From the NCBI GenBank assembly GCA_025964575.1, contig JAOPYO010000295.1:1-50109 (forward strand): DNA of 50,109 bases. Reading direction: 5' to 3'. A program made the position numbers and the translations under genes. Source of the DNA: Actinomycetes bacterium (GTDB lineage: Bacteria; Actinomycetota; Actinomycetes; Streptosporangiales; Streptosporangiaceae). The notes under the pieces were generated by a model. The model was given only the letters and a program-made list of their open reading frames with translations. It was not told where the DNA came from and searched no databases. Below are positions 39,625 through 48,406 of this stretch, piece after piece. How positions within the stretch are numbered: position 1 is the stretch's first letter; every line of letters begins with the position of its first letter.

Positions 39625-40895
39625 ACACACCTTCGCTGCGGGACTGCGACACTCTGGATCAAGCCACTGCGGCCATCCGGGCCTGGGCTACGGCACAGAT
39701 TCCGGCCACCTGGCGCGAGGCCGCAGAACAGGGCGGCCCCAGCCTGGTCCGTACCGTCCGTACCCCCACCGAGTACCAGGAGTGGTACCTGGTCTTCGCT
39801 CGCAGTGGCCTGGTCGTGCCCCAGTGGCCCATCGAGTACGGCGGGCTCGGCTGGTCACGACCGCTCGCGCAGGCCGCAGAACGGATCCTGGCGCTTTATC
39901 ACCTGCCGAAGCTCAACCCACTGGGCCTCAATCTGACCGCCGCAGCCCTGTTCGCCCACGGCAGTCACGAGCAGCGTCTGCGGTTCCTTCCGAAGATCGT
40001 CTCGAACGAGGAGATCTGGTGCCAGCTGTTCAGCGAGCCCGGCGCCGGCAGTGACCTGGCATCCCTCGCAACCCGGGCGGTGCGCGACGGCGACGGTTGG
40101 AAGATCACGGGACAGAAGGTCTGGACGACCTGGGCGCACCTGGCCGACTTCGGTGTCCTGCTCGCCCGGACCAACGCCGACGTCCCCAAACGCCGCGGAA
40201 TCACCTACTTCCTGATTGACATGCGCCAGCTTGGCGTCGAGGTCAGGCCCTTGCGCCACATCGGCGGTGAGGTCGACTTCAACGAGGTCTTCCTCAACGA
40301 GGCGTTCGTCCCCGACGACCACCGGATCGGCGAGGTGAACGAAGGGTGGAGCGTCGCCCGCGCCACGCTGAGCGGGGAACGCCAAATGGTGTCGGGCTCG
40401 GGATCCGGCGGCGTCGACCGCATCGGCGGCTCCGGCACTCGCAGGCTCGTCCGGCTCGCTCAGACCCGCTCCCAACAGGGCCTGCCCTACGGGTGGGACG
40501 ACGCGCACACCCGGCACCGCCTCACCGGTCTGTGGGCCGAGGAGCAGATCCGCGCCTGGACCAACGCCCGTGTGCGTGCCCAGCTCAAGGCGGGGCTGCC
40601 GCCGGGGCCGGAGAGCTCGATTGGCAAGGTCCACGGCTCGCAACTGAACCAGCGCATCCAGGAGACCGCCGCCCAGATGCTGGGCCTGGCCGGTACCGCG
40701 TGGGAGGGCGAGCCCGACGACTACGCCGGGGCCATGCCATCGGAGATACGCGGCATGCTCCGCAGCCGGGCCAACACCATCGAGGGCGGGACCAGCGAAG
40801 TGAACAAGAACATCCTTGCCGAACGGGTCCTGGGACTGCCCAAGGAGCCCGACGCGTGGGAGGGCAGACCATGGCGCGAAGTGCCCCGAGGATGA
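39621..40895 (+). CDS. Acyl-CoA dehydrogenase catalytic subunit (FadE alpha type)
   Basis: A 424-residue ACAD with WPIEYGGLGWSRP, the FAD loop CQLFSEPGAGSD, KVWTTWAH and the tail EGGTSEVNKNILAERVLGLP, also seen in the alpha subunit at 4942. Glu253 in LSGERQ is at the heteromeric FadE base position. GSGSGGVDRIGGSG follows and is a Gly/Ser-rich insertion. The GTG at 39621 overlaps the crotonase stop by 4 nt; GAGAGGA lies upstream. Its non-catalytic partner is inferred to be the beta subunit at 36419 in the divergent operon, since no beta gene is adjacent. Confidence 0.9.
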   Translation: MNTPSLRDCDTLDQATAAIRAWATAQIPATWREAAEQGGPSLVRTVRTPTEYQEWYLVFARSGLVVPQWPIEYGGLGWSRPLAQAAERILALYHLPKLNPLGLNLTAAALFAHGSHEQRLRFLPKIVSNEEIWCQLFSEPGAGSDLASLATRAVRDGDGWKITGQKVWTTWAHLADFGVLLARTNADVPKRRGITYFLIDMRQLGVEVRPLRHIGGEVDFNEVFLNEAFVPDDHRIGEVNEGWSVARATLSGERQMVSGSGSGGVDRIGGSGTRRLVRLAQTRSQQGLPYGWDDAHTRHRLTGLWAEEQIRAWTNARVRAQLKAGLPPGPESSIGKVHGSQLNQRIQETAAQMLGLAGTAWEGEPDDYAGAMPSEIRGMLRSRANTIEGGTSEVNKNILAERVLGLPKEPDAWEGRPWREVPRG

Positions 40896-40911
40896 TCCAG
40901 AAAGGACAGTA

Positions 40912-42096
40912 ATGAACGACAGCGATATCAAAGAGATCGTCGAGGCGGTCCGCGAGCTCGTACGCGAACGGGTGGTTCCCCTGGAATCGGTCATCGACGA
41001 GACCGACGAGATGCCCGGCGAGCTCAAGCAGGCCGCCGCCCAGATGGGGCTGTACGGCTTCGCTCTGCCCGAGGAGTTCGGCGGACTCGGGCTGACCATG
41101 GCCCAAGAGGCCCGACTGGTCATGGAGCTCGGCTACACCACGCCGGCGTTCCGGTCCCTGTTCGGCACCAACAACGGGATCGCCGGTCATGTCCTCATGG
41201 AGGGCGGCACTCCGGAGCAGAAGGCGGCCTATCTGCCCAAACTCGCCTCCGGAGAATGGACCGCCTCCTTCGCCCTGACAGAAGACGAAGCAGGTTCCGA
41301 CCCCGCAGGCCTAAGAACCATCGCGACGAGCGCCATCGACGGCTTCAGGCTGACGGGGAACAAAAGATATATCACAAACGCGCCGGTTGCCGACGTGTTC
41401 ATGGTGTTCGCCCGACACGGCGAACAGGCCAAGGCCTCACGAGACATCTCCGTCTTCCTCGTGCCGTCCAACGCACCCGGTCTGGCAGTCGGCCCACGGG
41501 ACAAGAAAATGGGTCAGCACGGCGCGTGGACCGCAGAAGTGCACCTGGACCAGGTGTTCGTTCCCGAGGACGCCCTCATCGGCGGACCGGAAGGACGAGG
41601 AAACGGATACCTCACCGCCATGCGCTGCCTGGCGCACGGGCGGCTGCACATCGCCTCGCTGTGCGTCGGCATGGCCCAGCGCCTGCTGGACGAGACCGTC
41701 TCCTACGCCCTGCAACGCCACCAGTCGGGCAAGCCCATCGCCGAGTTCCAGCTCATCCAGGGAATGATCGCCGACTCCCAGACCGACGTGTATGCGGGCC
41801 GCTCTCTGGTGCTGGACGCCTCTCGGGCCTACGACGACGGCTCCGACACCCGGATGGGCCCCTCCTGCGCGAAGTACTTCGCCAGCGAGATGGTCGGCCG
41901 GGTGGCCGACCGCGCGGTCCAGGTCCACGGCGGAGCCGGCTACATGCGCGGCGTCGCGGTCGAACGTTTCTACCGTGACGCCAGGTTGTTCCGGATCTAC
42001 GAGGGCACAAGCCAGGTCCAGCAGGTGGTCATCGCCAAGCAGGCACTGAATGCGTTCCGCCTGAATCTGAACACACCTCACCCCAGCAGAGCATGA
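40912..42096 (+). CDS. Acyl-CoA dehydrogenase
   Basis: A 394-residue ACAD of the short/medium-chain homotetramer type. ALPEEFGGLGLTMAQ, the FAD loop FALTEDEAGSDPAGL, KRYITNAPVAD and QVHGGAGYMRG are present, and Glu364 in RIYEGTSQVQQ is the catalytic base. This makes it a self-sufficient dehydrogenase, unlike the heteromeric pair in the same region; it may catalyse a second desaturation or act on a shortened product. AAAGGA lies 5 nt before the ATG. It is the last gene of the rightward operon and converges with the ligase at 42116 with only a 19-bp gap. Confidence 0.94.
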   Translation: MNDSDIKEIVEAVRELVRERVVPLESVIDETDEMPGELKQAAAQMGLYGFALPEEFGGLGLTMAQEARLVMELGYTTPAFRSLFGTNNGIAGHVLMEGGTPEQKAAYLPKLASGEWTASFALTEDEAGSDPAGLRTIATSAIDGFRLTGNKRYITNAPVADVFMVFARHGEQAKASRDISVFLVPSNAPGLAVGPRDKKMGQHGAWTAEVHLDQVFVPEDALIGGPEGRGNGYLTAMRCLAHGRLHIASLCVGMAQRLLDETVSYALQRHQSGKPIAEFQLIQGMIADSQTDVYAGRSLVLDASRAYDDGSDTRMGPSCAKYFASEMVGRVADRAVQVHGGAGYMRGVAVERFYRDARLFRIYEGTSQVQQVVIAKQALNAFRLNLNTPHPSRA

Positions 42097-42115
42097 AGGA
42101 GAGAACTGACTGACG

Positions 42116-43624
42116 TCAGGTGGTACGGGAAAGATCCGTGAGTGCGTCGGCAGCCATCGCTCGCAGCCGCATCATGTCGATCTTGAATACGGCGTTGACC
42201 GGAAGATCGGGCACAAAGACCACCGTGTCCGGCACCTTGTAGTCCGCGATCTGGCCGCGGCACCAGTCCCGCACCAGCTCGCCGGTCAACGCGTGATCAT
42301 CGGTGACCACGAACGCCACCCCGGCCTCACCGATCACCGGCGCCGTGGTGCCCACGACCGCGACACGTCGTACCGCCGGATGCTCCAACAGCGCGGTCTC
42401 CACCTCCGCCGGGTACACGTTGTATCCACCGCGGATGTAGGTGTCGTCCGCTCTTCCCAGGATGACCAGGTTGCCCTGCTCATCGAGGACCCCCAGGTCG
42501 CCGGTGGCCAGCCAGCCGTCGTTTGACACCGACTGTGCCGTCATCTCTGGGTCGTCCCAGTATCCGCGCATCATGGCCGGGGAGCGCAGGAAGATCCGCC
42601 CTGCCCGACCCTGCCGCGCCGAGTCTCCGTCTGCGGAGCGGATGTCCACCTCCGCGCCGCCGAGCGGACGTCCCACAGTGGTGGCGACTGTCCGCGGGGA
42701 GTCGTCGAGGCGCGTTCCAAAGGCCAGGGGCAGTTCCGTGCTGGCGTAGCGGACGACGACGGGGCAGCCCAGCCGGCGGCTCATCATGGTGATCAAGTTG
42801 TCTGGAACCCGGCTGGCCCCGGTCGCGACCAGGCGGAGGTGCGAAAGGTTCGCCACGGAGAACCGATCCAGCGCGATCAGCTTCTCCCACTGGGTGGGCA
42901 CACCCTGGCCAACGGTCACCCGTTCGGTCTCCAGGACATCCAGCATGGATTCGGCCGACCAGTCCGATGGCGTCAGCACGAGCGTGCAACGGTGGAGCAG
43001 CTGGTCGTAGATCCGCGTCGTGAAGCCGGCATGGGCGAACGGAACGGGCATCAGCTTCCGATCGTGCAGCCGGCTGAGTGGCCCCATGTTCTCGGCGATG
43101 AACCGCAGGGTCTGGTAGTCGAACCAAGCCCCTTTGGGCAGGCCGGTCGAGCCCGTAGTCCACGAGATGACGGCGGGCGCGTCGGACGGCACGGGCACGA
43201 TGCCGCGCAGCGGGGCGATCGAGCACGGGAACGGACCCCGCGGATCACACACTGCGGCAGCGGCGTCCGAAGGAACACGGTGCGCGGTGTTGGTGACGAC
43301 CACGACAGGGTGACACCGACCGATGATGTGCCCGATCTCCGTGGACCCCAGGCGCGGGTTGATCGCGGAGACGACGGCCCCCAGTCGCAGCACGCCCAGA
43401 TACCAGACCGCGAAGTCCCGTCCCGACGGCAGCAGCAGGCACACGACGTCGCCGACGCGCACGCCCTTGGAGGCGAGAATTCCGGCGGCCAGCGCCGATC
43501 CGGACCACCACTCCCGGAAGGTCATGACGCGTCCGTCCTGCACCAACGCCGGCAGATCGGGCTCCTCGGCCAGAAGGGCCCCGAACAGCTCGGCTAGGTC
43601 GCGCGAGTCATGCACCTCAGCCAC
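42116..43624 (-). CDS. Acyl-CoA synthetase (AMP-binding) with altered C-terminal motif
   Basis: A 502-residue ANL ligase starting at GTG after GGAGGATCC. SWTTGSTGLPKGAW is the phosphate loop, VRYASTELP the A5 motif, WLATGDLGVLDEQGNL the A7 motif and RADDTYIRGGYNVYPAEVE the hinge. The C-terminal Lys is present in NAVFKIDMMRL, but the usual Gly before it is Phe, a change at a tight turn. It should activate an acid as acyl-CoA. It faces the CoA-transferase remnant across a 170-bp spacer without other features, and is not in an operon. Confidence 0.9.
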   Translation of the reverse strand: MAEVHDSRDLAELFGALLAEEPDLPALVQDGRVMTFREWWSGSALAAGILASKGVRVGDVVCLLLPSGRDFAVWYLGVLRLGAVVSAINPRLGSTEIGHIIGRCHPVVVVTNTAHRVPSDAAAAVCDPRGPFPCSIAPLRGIVPVPSDAPAVISWTTGSTGLPKGAWFDYQTLRFIAENMGPLSRLHDRKLMPVPFAHAGFTTRIYDQLLHRCTLVLTPSDWSAESMLDVLETERVTVGQGVPTQWEKLIALDRFSVANLSHLRLVATGASRVPDNLITMMSRRLGCPVVVRYASTELPLAFGTRLDDSPRTVATTVGRPLGGAEVDIRSADGDSARQGRAGRIFLRSPAMMRGYWDDPEMTAQSVSNDGWLATGDLGVLDEQGNLVILGRADDTYIRGGYNVYPAEVETALLEHPAVRRVAVVGTTAPVIGEAGVAFVVTDDHALTGELVRDWCRGQIADYKVPDTVVFVPDLPVNAVFKIDMMRLRAMAADALTDLSRTT

Positions 43625-43794
43625 GGATCCTCCTCGATCACGAGTGCAGCCCCCCGGGCTGTCCGCTCAGTCATCTCCGGGAGACCGGTGAGCGCTGCAC
43701 TTGCTCGACCCGGCCCTGCCGCCAGGACCGATACCTCGGAAGGTGGCTACAGCCGCGGGAGAATCGTCCCGGCTTCAACAGGGCTGGCAATGAT

Positions 43795-44292
43795 ATGAGC
43801 ATAGTAGCTGCTATGTTGCGGTCTGCATATGACCCGACCGTGGATGTGCTCTTCGGCGACTTCGGCCGCGACTTCACCGCGGCCGACGGCAGCCGCTACC
43901 TGATCGTCGTGCTCAACAGCAGGCACTGGCAGGCCTTCATGCAGGCCACCGGCCTGACCAACGTCGCCGCGGCACTGGAGGCAACGCTGCCTGCGGACTT
44001 CCGGCGGGCACGCGACCGGTACACCCACCGGGAGGCGCTGAGCGCCATCGCCGCCGACGACGCCGCGATCATGCGTTCGGATCCATTGATGTCCGAGATC
44101 GACCAGCCTGGCATCGGTAGGCACCTCGCGCCCGGCGGCCCTCTCGTCCTCAACGGCCTCCAGACCCCGCCGTCCCCCGCTCCTCTGCTCGGACAGCACA
44201 CCGACGAGGTCCTGGAGGAGCTGCTGTCGTTGACGCCGAGCCAACTCGGTGACCTGCGTAGTCGGCGGGTCGTGGGTGAACCCGAAACCTGA
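43795..44292 (+). pseudogene. Remnant of a family III CoA-transferase (methylacyl-CoA isomerase type)
   Basis: A 165-codon frame that corresponds only to the C-terminal part of a CaiB/BaiF protein: VDVLFGDFGRDFTAADGS, VVLNSRHWQAFMQATGL, DRYTHREAL, then IDQPGIGRHLAPGGPLVLNG, SPAPLLGQHTDEVLEELL and LGDLRSRRVV. The N-terminal ~230 residues with the CoA-binding and Asp motifs are absent, and about 40 residues usually found between REAL and DQPGIG are also missing. It resembles 2-methylfumaryl-CoA isomerase-like members. It retains an ATG and an upstream dyad, so it may be transcribed, but cannot be an active transferase. Confidence 0.75.
43800..43815. promoter_or_regulatory. Near-palindrome CATAGTAGCTGCTATG
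   Basis: A 16-bp dyad with one mismatched pair overlaps the start of the CoA-transferase remnant. It resembles the TAGC/GCTATG words around the TetR palindrome at 684-699. It may be a TetR-type site left from a lost promoter. Confidence 0.35.
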
Positions 44293-44676
44293 TCGGAGCG
44301 CCTCGGAACGCAGGGTCAGTCCTCAACGCCGACAGGCCCTCTGTTCAGTGTAGATCAAATATATGAACTTGTTTATTAGATCTGACCAGGATCTAGCCGA
44401 CTAGGAGCCCGCCTGACCTGGCAAGACACGCCTCGGCGCACCCCCGGCACCGTAACCTCCAACCGTGATGTCCCGTTCAGATAATTGAACCGTAGTTCGC
44501 CATGGGTTAACGTGTGCCCCACGTCACATACGGCGCGAACCGGAATCTCCCCGGACAGACTCGGGATCTGTGCCTTGCCGAACCCATCCGCATCCACCGT
44601 GATGGTGCCGCGTACGTCCCCCACCCCCGACAGCCCGAGCCGGCGCCTAACCGGCAGGCACTCGAAAGGACGTCCC
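44293..44676. other. Gene-free spacer upstream of exporter, with AT-rich dyad
   Basis: No convincing gene is seen in these 384 bp. AGATCAAATA at 44352-44361 and TATTAGATCT at 44374-44383 form an inverted pair with one mismatch around a 12-nt AT-rich centre; TTAGATC and the adjacent GTAGAT are related to the ATCTAATCTACA word at 10554 and 15141. An 82-codon leftward frame at 44376-44624 has a coherent look but no recognised family and opposes the exporter leader, so I do not call it a gene. Confidence 0.45.
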
Positions 44677-46302
44677 TTGACCGAAGACTTGGCACCTCAG
44701 CCGCCCCCGGCTTCCCCACCGACAACCGACGTTCACGACCGCCCCGCGTTGCTCGAGAACGCCTCCAAGGGCCGCCTCATCGCCGTGCTGCTGATGATCG
44801 CGGTGTTCAGCGAGGTGGTCCCGTTCCAGTACTCGATGGCCGGCGTGATCACCCCGCTGGTCGCCGTGTCATTTCCCTCCGCCGGTGACAGTGTCAGCTG
44901 GATGGTCACCATCATCGGCCTGGTCGGCGGCGGCACGATGGCCCTGCTGGCCAGGATGGCCGACCAGTGGGGCAAGAAGCGCATGCTGGTCATCGCCGGC
45001 GTGCTGTTCCTCATCGGCTCACTCGTGTGCGCGGTGACAACGAACTGGCCGGTTTTCCTGGCCGGCCGCGCCTGCCAGGCCACCGCCCTGGGCATGGCCG
45101 CACTCGGCTACAGCCTCGTCCGCGACATCATGCCCCGCGCGTGGATCCCGATCTCGATCGGCTTCATCGGGACCGGACTCGGCCTATCCGCGGTCCTCGG
45201 ACCACTGATCGGAGGCATCCTCACCGATCACTTCAGCTGGCGATCCATCTTCTGGTTCCTCACTGTGTACATGGCGGTCTCGCTCGTGCTCTTCCTCCGC
45301 TTCGTCCCTGAGTCCGACCAGCGGTCTCGACGACGGCTGGACTTCGTGGGCGCCCTGCTCATCGGGTTCGGCCTAGCCGCGATCCTGCTGTACGTCACCC
45401 AAGGAGAGAGCTGGGGCTGGACCGAGCCGAGCTGCTACGGGTATCTGCTCGCCGGCATCGGTTCGCTCCTGCTATATGCGATCTGGCAGAGCCGGATCAC
45501 CGATCCGATCATGGACTTGTCCCTGCTGCGCGTACCGCGCGTATTCCTGATCATGGCGATGTCCTTTGTCGGAACGGCCGTTCTGGCGGTCCTCGCCTTT
45601 CTGCCGGCGTACATGTTCCTGGTCGACGGCCACCAGGTCCAGCAGGCCATCATCGGCGGGGCCGCACAGAAGGCGCACGTGCCCCCTGAGGCCATGGCCA
45701 AGGCGATCACCTTCCAGGGCGACATCTCCTTCGCGCAGGGTTACTCCCTGCTGGAAGCGGCGGTGCGGATCATCCTGTTCATGTCCGTCACCGCGATGAT
45801 CTTCGGCCCTCTCGGTGGCCTGTGGATCCGCAGGTCCAACACCCGCCACGCTCGGTCCAGCGCAGGCAGCCCGCTCATCGCCTCCGCGGTCCTCTTCCTC
45901 GTCGCCTCCGCCGGGCTGGTCGTCTGGCACGACACCTGGCAGTCGCAGGCGTTGTTCGGCACGATCTACGGGATGGCATACGGCCTCTTCTACGCGGGTT
46001 TGCCCAATCTGGTGATCGACACTGTCACCCAGGAGAACCAGGCCATCAGCGCTGGCATGACGGCAGTCTTCGGCGCCATCGGCAGCTCCTTCGGCATCGC
46101 CATCGCGACTGCGATTCTCGTCCAGCATCCATTCCAGTTCGCGATCAAGACAAGGACCGGTCAGGAGATCATCAACAAGGTCCCCCATCTCTACACCAAC
46201 GGCGGGTTCGGGCAGGCCTACCTGTACGTGGGCGTGGGCGGCAGCGTCATCGCACTGCTCATCGCGCTGGCCCTGTGGTCGACGCGCCCCGCCGCGCGCT
46301 GA
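44677..46302 (+). CDS. MFS transporter, DHA2 (14-helix) type
   Basis: A 541-residue membrane protein, start TTG with GAAAGGA 6 nt upstream. A Pro-rich cytoplasmic N-tail of ~30 residues is followed by about 14 hydrophobic helices, beginning with LIAVLLMIAVFSEVVPFQYS. RMADQWGKKRMLVIAGVLF is the MFS loop 2-3 motif and GLSAVLGPLIGGILTDHFSWRSIFW is motif C of drug:H+ antiporters. A long loop near AQKAHVPPEAMAKAITFQGD separates later helices. It probably exports a toxic acid or intermediate, or imports the substrate. The C-terminal 40 codons occur again as a decayed copy at 49393. No local regulator is adjacent. Confidence 0.9.
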   Translation: MTEDLAPQPPPASPPTTDVHDRPALLENASKGRLIAVLLMIAVFSEVVPFQYSMAGVITPLVAVSFPSAGDSVSWMVTIIGLVGGGTMALLARMADQWGKKRMLVIAGVLFLIGSLVCAVTTNWPVFLAGRACQATALGMAALGYSLVRDIMPRAWIPISIGFIGTGLGLSAVLGPLIGGILTDHFSWRSIFWFLTVYMAVSLVLFLRFVPESDQRSRRRLDFVGALLIGFGLAAILLYVTQGESWGWTEPSCYGYLLAGIGSLLLYAIWQSRITDPIMDLSLLRVPRVFLIMAMSFVGTAVLAVLAFLPAYMFLVDGHQVQQAIIGGAAQKAHVPPEAMAKAITFQGDISFAQGYSLLEAAVRIILFMSVTAMIFGPLGGLWIRRSNTRHARSSAGSPLIASAVLFLVASAGLVVWHDTWQSQALFGTIYGMAYGLFYAGLPNLVIDTVTQENQAISAGMTAVFGAIGSSFGIAIATAILVQHPFQFAIKTRTGQEIINKVPHLYTNGGFGQAYLYVGVGGSVIALLIALALWSTRPAAR

Positions 46303-46337
46303 GGCCCTACCTCTGGCCACCCCATGGGCACGAGAAC

Positions 46338-46374
46338 GAGGGCTGGCCATGACGAATGGTCATGACCAGCCCTC
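46338..46374. terminator. Strong bidirectional hairpin after exporter
   Basis: GAGGGCTGGCCATGAC at 46338-46353 pairs with GTCATGACCAGCCCTC at 46359-46374 (one mismatch) around a 5-nt loop. It lies between the exporter and the convergent CoA-transferase. No T tract follows, which is common for actinobacterial terminators. Confidence 0.7.
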
Positions 46375-46384
46375 GCTGCGCCGG

Positions 46385-46414
46385 CTAGGTACCGACGATC
46401 TGGCCACCGTCGGG
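46385..46414 (-). pseudogene. C-terminal scrap of an SDR gene
   Basis: Leftward, the bases read PDGGQIVGT and a TAG stop. The intact SDR at 49589 ends TDGGQIVRT and TAG, with 24 of 30 bases in the same register visibly matching. Both copies lie just behind the end of an exporter gene, so this is the residue of a duplicated exporter/SDR junction. Confidence 0.6.
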
Positions 46415-46484
46415 CACTCAACAATCCCTCACGACTTCTTCCGCATGGTCGGCGAGACGCCTGGGAGCTGCAGAAACTTCACCC

Positions 46485-47663
46485 TCAGATGATCTCGCCG
46501 GCGCGCAGTACCGTCAGCTCGTCATCGCCGTAGCCCAACTCCCGGAGTACGGCATCGGTGTGCTCGCCCAGAGCGGGTATGCGGTCGAGCCTCGGCTCCC
46601 AGCCCTCCACGTCGAAAGGCGGCAGCAGGACCTCAACGGGTCCTACCGGAGACTCGACCGCCTTCCAGCGATCACGTCGTTCGAGTTGGGGATGACGCAA
46701 GACCTCGCTCGGCGTGTTGAGTCGAGCATGGCCCAGGCCGGACGTCTCAGCGGCTTGACGGCACTCCTCCAGGGAACGTTGAGAAGCCCACTGGGAGATG
46801 ACCGCGTCCAGCTCGCTGCGGAACATCACCCGATCGCTGTTGGTGGAGTATCGGGGATCGGCTGCAAGATCGGGGCGATCAAGCACATCAGCAGCGAGAC
46901 GCCGCCACTCTTTGTCATTGGTCGTTCCAAGTACCACGATCTGGCCGTCCCCCGTCCGATAGGCCCCGTACGGCGAGACCATCGGCGAGCTGAGGCCGTT
47001 GGGCCGCACGTCGAACCCGCCGTACCGGGCCTGGTTAAGGGCGAATCCCATCCATTCGGTGACTACGTCGAAGAGCCCGACGGAAATCGCAGCGCCAAGG
47101 CCGGAACGTTCGCGAGCGAACAGAGCAGCGAGAACGCTTGAAAGCGCGTACATGCCAGCGCCGATATCGGCGATCGGTATACCTGGCTTGGCCGGCTCCT
47201 CGGGTGTCCCCGTGATCGCACATGAGCCGGCCTCCGCCTGAACGAGCAGGTCGTAGGCACGGGCCTCCGCGTAGGGACCACCACGCCCGTAACCGGAGAT
47301 GTCGACGGTGATCAGGCGAGGATCCAGCGATCGCAGATCTTCTGCCCCGAGTCCGAGTCGGGAAGCCGCTCCTGGCGCCAGGTTCTGGACGAGAACGTCG
47401 GCGCGAGCCACCAGGCGGAAGAGGATCTCACGGCCTTCCGGGCGCTTGAGGTCGAGAGCGATGGATTCCTTGTTCCTGTTCGCCCACACGAAATGCGCGG
47501 CCATGCCGTGCACGGTCTGGTCGTACGCGCGAGCGAAGTCGCCACCCACCCGATTCTCGACCTTGATCACCCTGGCCCCGAGATCTCCCAGGTGCCGGGT
47601 GCACACGGGCGCCGCGACCGCCTGCTCGACAGCGACGACCAGAATTCCCGCCAAGGGTTGCAT
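46485..47663 (-). CDS. Family III (CaiB/BaiF) CoA-transferase
   Basis: A 392-residue protein with HLGDLGARVIKVENRVGGD, ESIALDLKRPEGREI, VDISGYGRGGPYAEARAYD, PGIPIADIGAGMYALSSVLAAL and LGEHTDAVLRELGYGDDEL. Asp166 in the IADIGAG block is the catalytic residue, so transfer activity is expected. The early AVEQAVAAPVCTRHLGD pattern is close to formyl-CoA:oxalate and succinyl-CoA-dependent members. GAGAAG precedes the ATG. It lies 81 bp downstream of the isochorismatase-fold gene on the same strand and may form a loose operon with it and the F420-type gene. Confidence 0.92.
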   Translation of the reverse strand: MQPLAGILVVAVEQAVAAPVCTRHLGDLGARVIKVENRVGGDFARAYDQTVHGMAAHFVWANRNKESIALDLKRPEGREILFRLVARADVLVQNLAPGAASRLGLGAEDLRSLDPRLITVDISGYGRGGPYAEARAYDLLVQAEAGSCAITGTPEEPAKPGIPIADIGAGMYALSSVLAALFARERSGLGAAISVGLFDVVTEWMGFALNQARYGGFDVRPNGLSSPMVSPYGAYRTGDGQIVVLGTTNDKEWRRLAADVLDRPDLAADPRYSTNSDRVMFRSELDAVISQWASQRSLEECRQAAETSGLGHARLNTPSEVLRHPQLERRDRWKAVESPVGPVEVLLPPFDVEGWEPRLDRIPALGEHTDAVLRELGYGDDELTVLRAGEII

Positions 47664-47744
47664 CGTGACTTCTCCATATCATCACTCACGCCAGGTCACA
47701 GTTCGCATATCCGATGCCGATGACCACCACTACAGTTCGCACCG

Positions 47745-48395
47745 TCATCCAGCCTTGGACTGGCTCAGCGCGCTCCACGCTTCGATGACCTCGTCGGTCC
47801 CCGCAAGTGTGGCAATCAGGAGAAGGGTGTGTTCCAAGACCAGAGTGCCGTACTCCTGGGGAACACCAGCGACAGCATCGCTGACCACCACGACCCGGTA
47901 GGAGCGGTTCACCGCATCGAACACCAGATTGGGAATCGCCACGTTAAGGGAAACGCCGGCCACAACCAGCGTGTCCACAGCTCCGTTACGCAGGAGGGAA
48001 TCAAGTGGGCCCCCGGTCATCGGGGAGAGGCCATGGAAACGCGGAAGGACCACGTCACCTTGGCCGACCAGCCCGTTCACGGGTTCGACCGAGAAGGTGC
48101 CCGGAGCGTTCTCGGCACCTACTTTGCGCGCGATGTCGAAGAGCCTCGCATTCCGGTTCACGCCGAAGCCTCCGGGGAGATTCTGCGCGGTCGCGTGAAC
48201 CACCGGTACGCCCACGGCACGTGCAGCAGCGGCCAATCGGATGCAGTTCGGGACGACCCCGGTCGCTCTGGCGGCTCCAGCCAACTCAGGAAATGCCGAG
48301 TCCTCCCCGACCACCCCGTTCTGCACCTCCTGCAGAACTACCGCCGTCCGTTCCGGCCATACCAGCTCATGCAAATACGATTCCGACATCGACAT
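47745..48395 (-). CDS. Isochorismatase-fold protein lacking the catalytic triad
   Basis: A 216-residue protein of the cysteine hydrolase/isochorismatase fold: RTAVVLQEVQNGVVG, PNCIRLAAAARAVGVPVVHATA, VVLPRFHGLSPMTGGPLDSLLR and TLVVAGVSLNVAIPNLVFDAVNRSYRV. In active members the triad is Asp, Lys and Cys; here the aligned residues are Glu23, Arg119 and Ala153. All three are changed, so classical hydrolase chemistry is unlikely. It may bind a small aromatic or acyl ligand or carry out a different reaction. GGAG precedes the ATG. It starts 11 bp after the F420-type gene. Confidence 0.85.
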   Translation of the reverse strand: MSMSESYLHELVWPERTAVVLQEVQNGVVGEDSAFPELAGAARATGVVPNCIRLAAAARAVGVPVVHATAQNLPGGFGVNRNARLFDIARKVGAENAPGTFSVEPVNGLVGQGDVVLPRFHGLSPMTGGPLDSLLRNGAVDTLVVAGVSLNVAIPNLVFDAVNRSYRVVVVSDAVAGVPQEYGTLVLEHTLLLIATLAGTDEVIEAWSALSQSKAG

Positions 48396-48406
48396 TCTCC
48401 GTCCCG

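Noticed and set aside
44376-44624. 82-codon leftward ORF upstream of the exporter
   Set aside because: Looks fairly protein-like, but no family is recognised, no ribosome binding site is seen and it opposes the exporter leader region.
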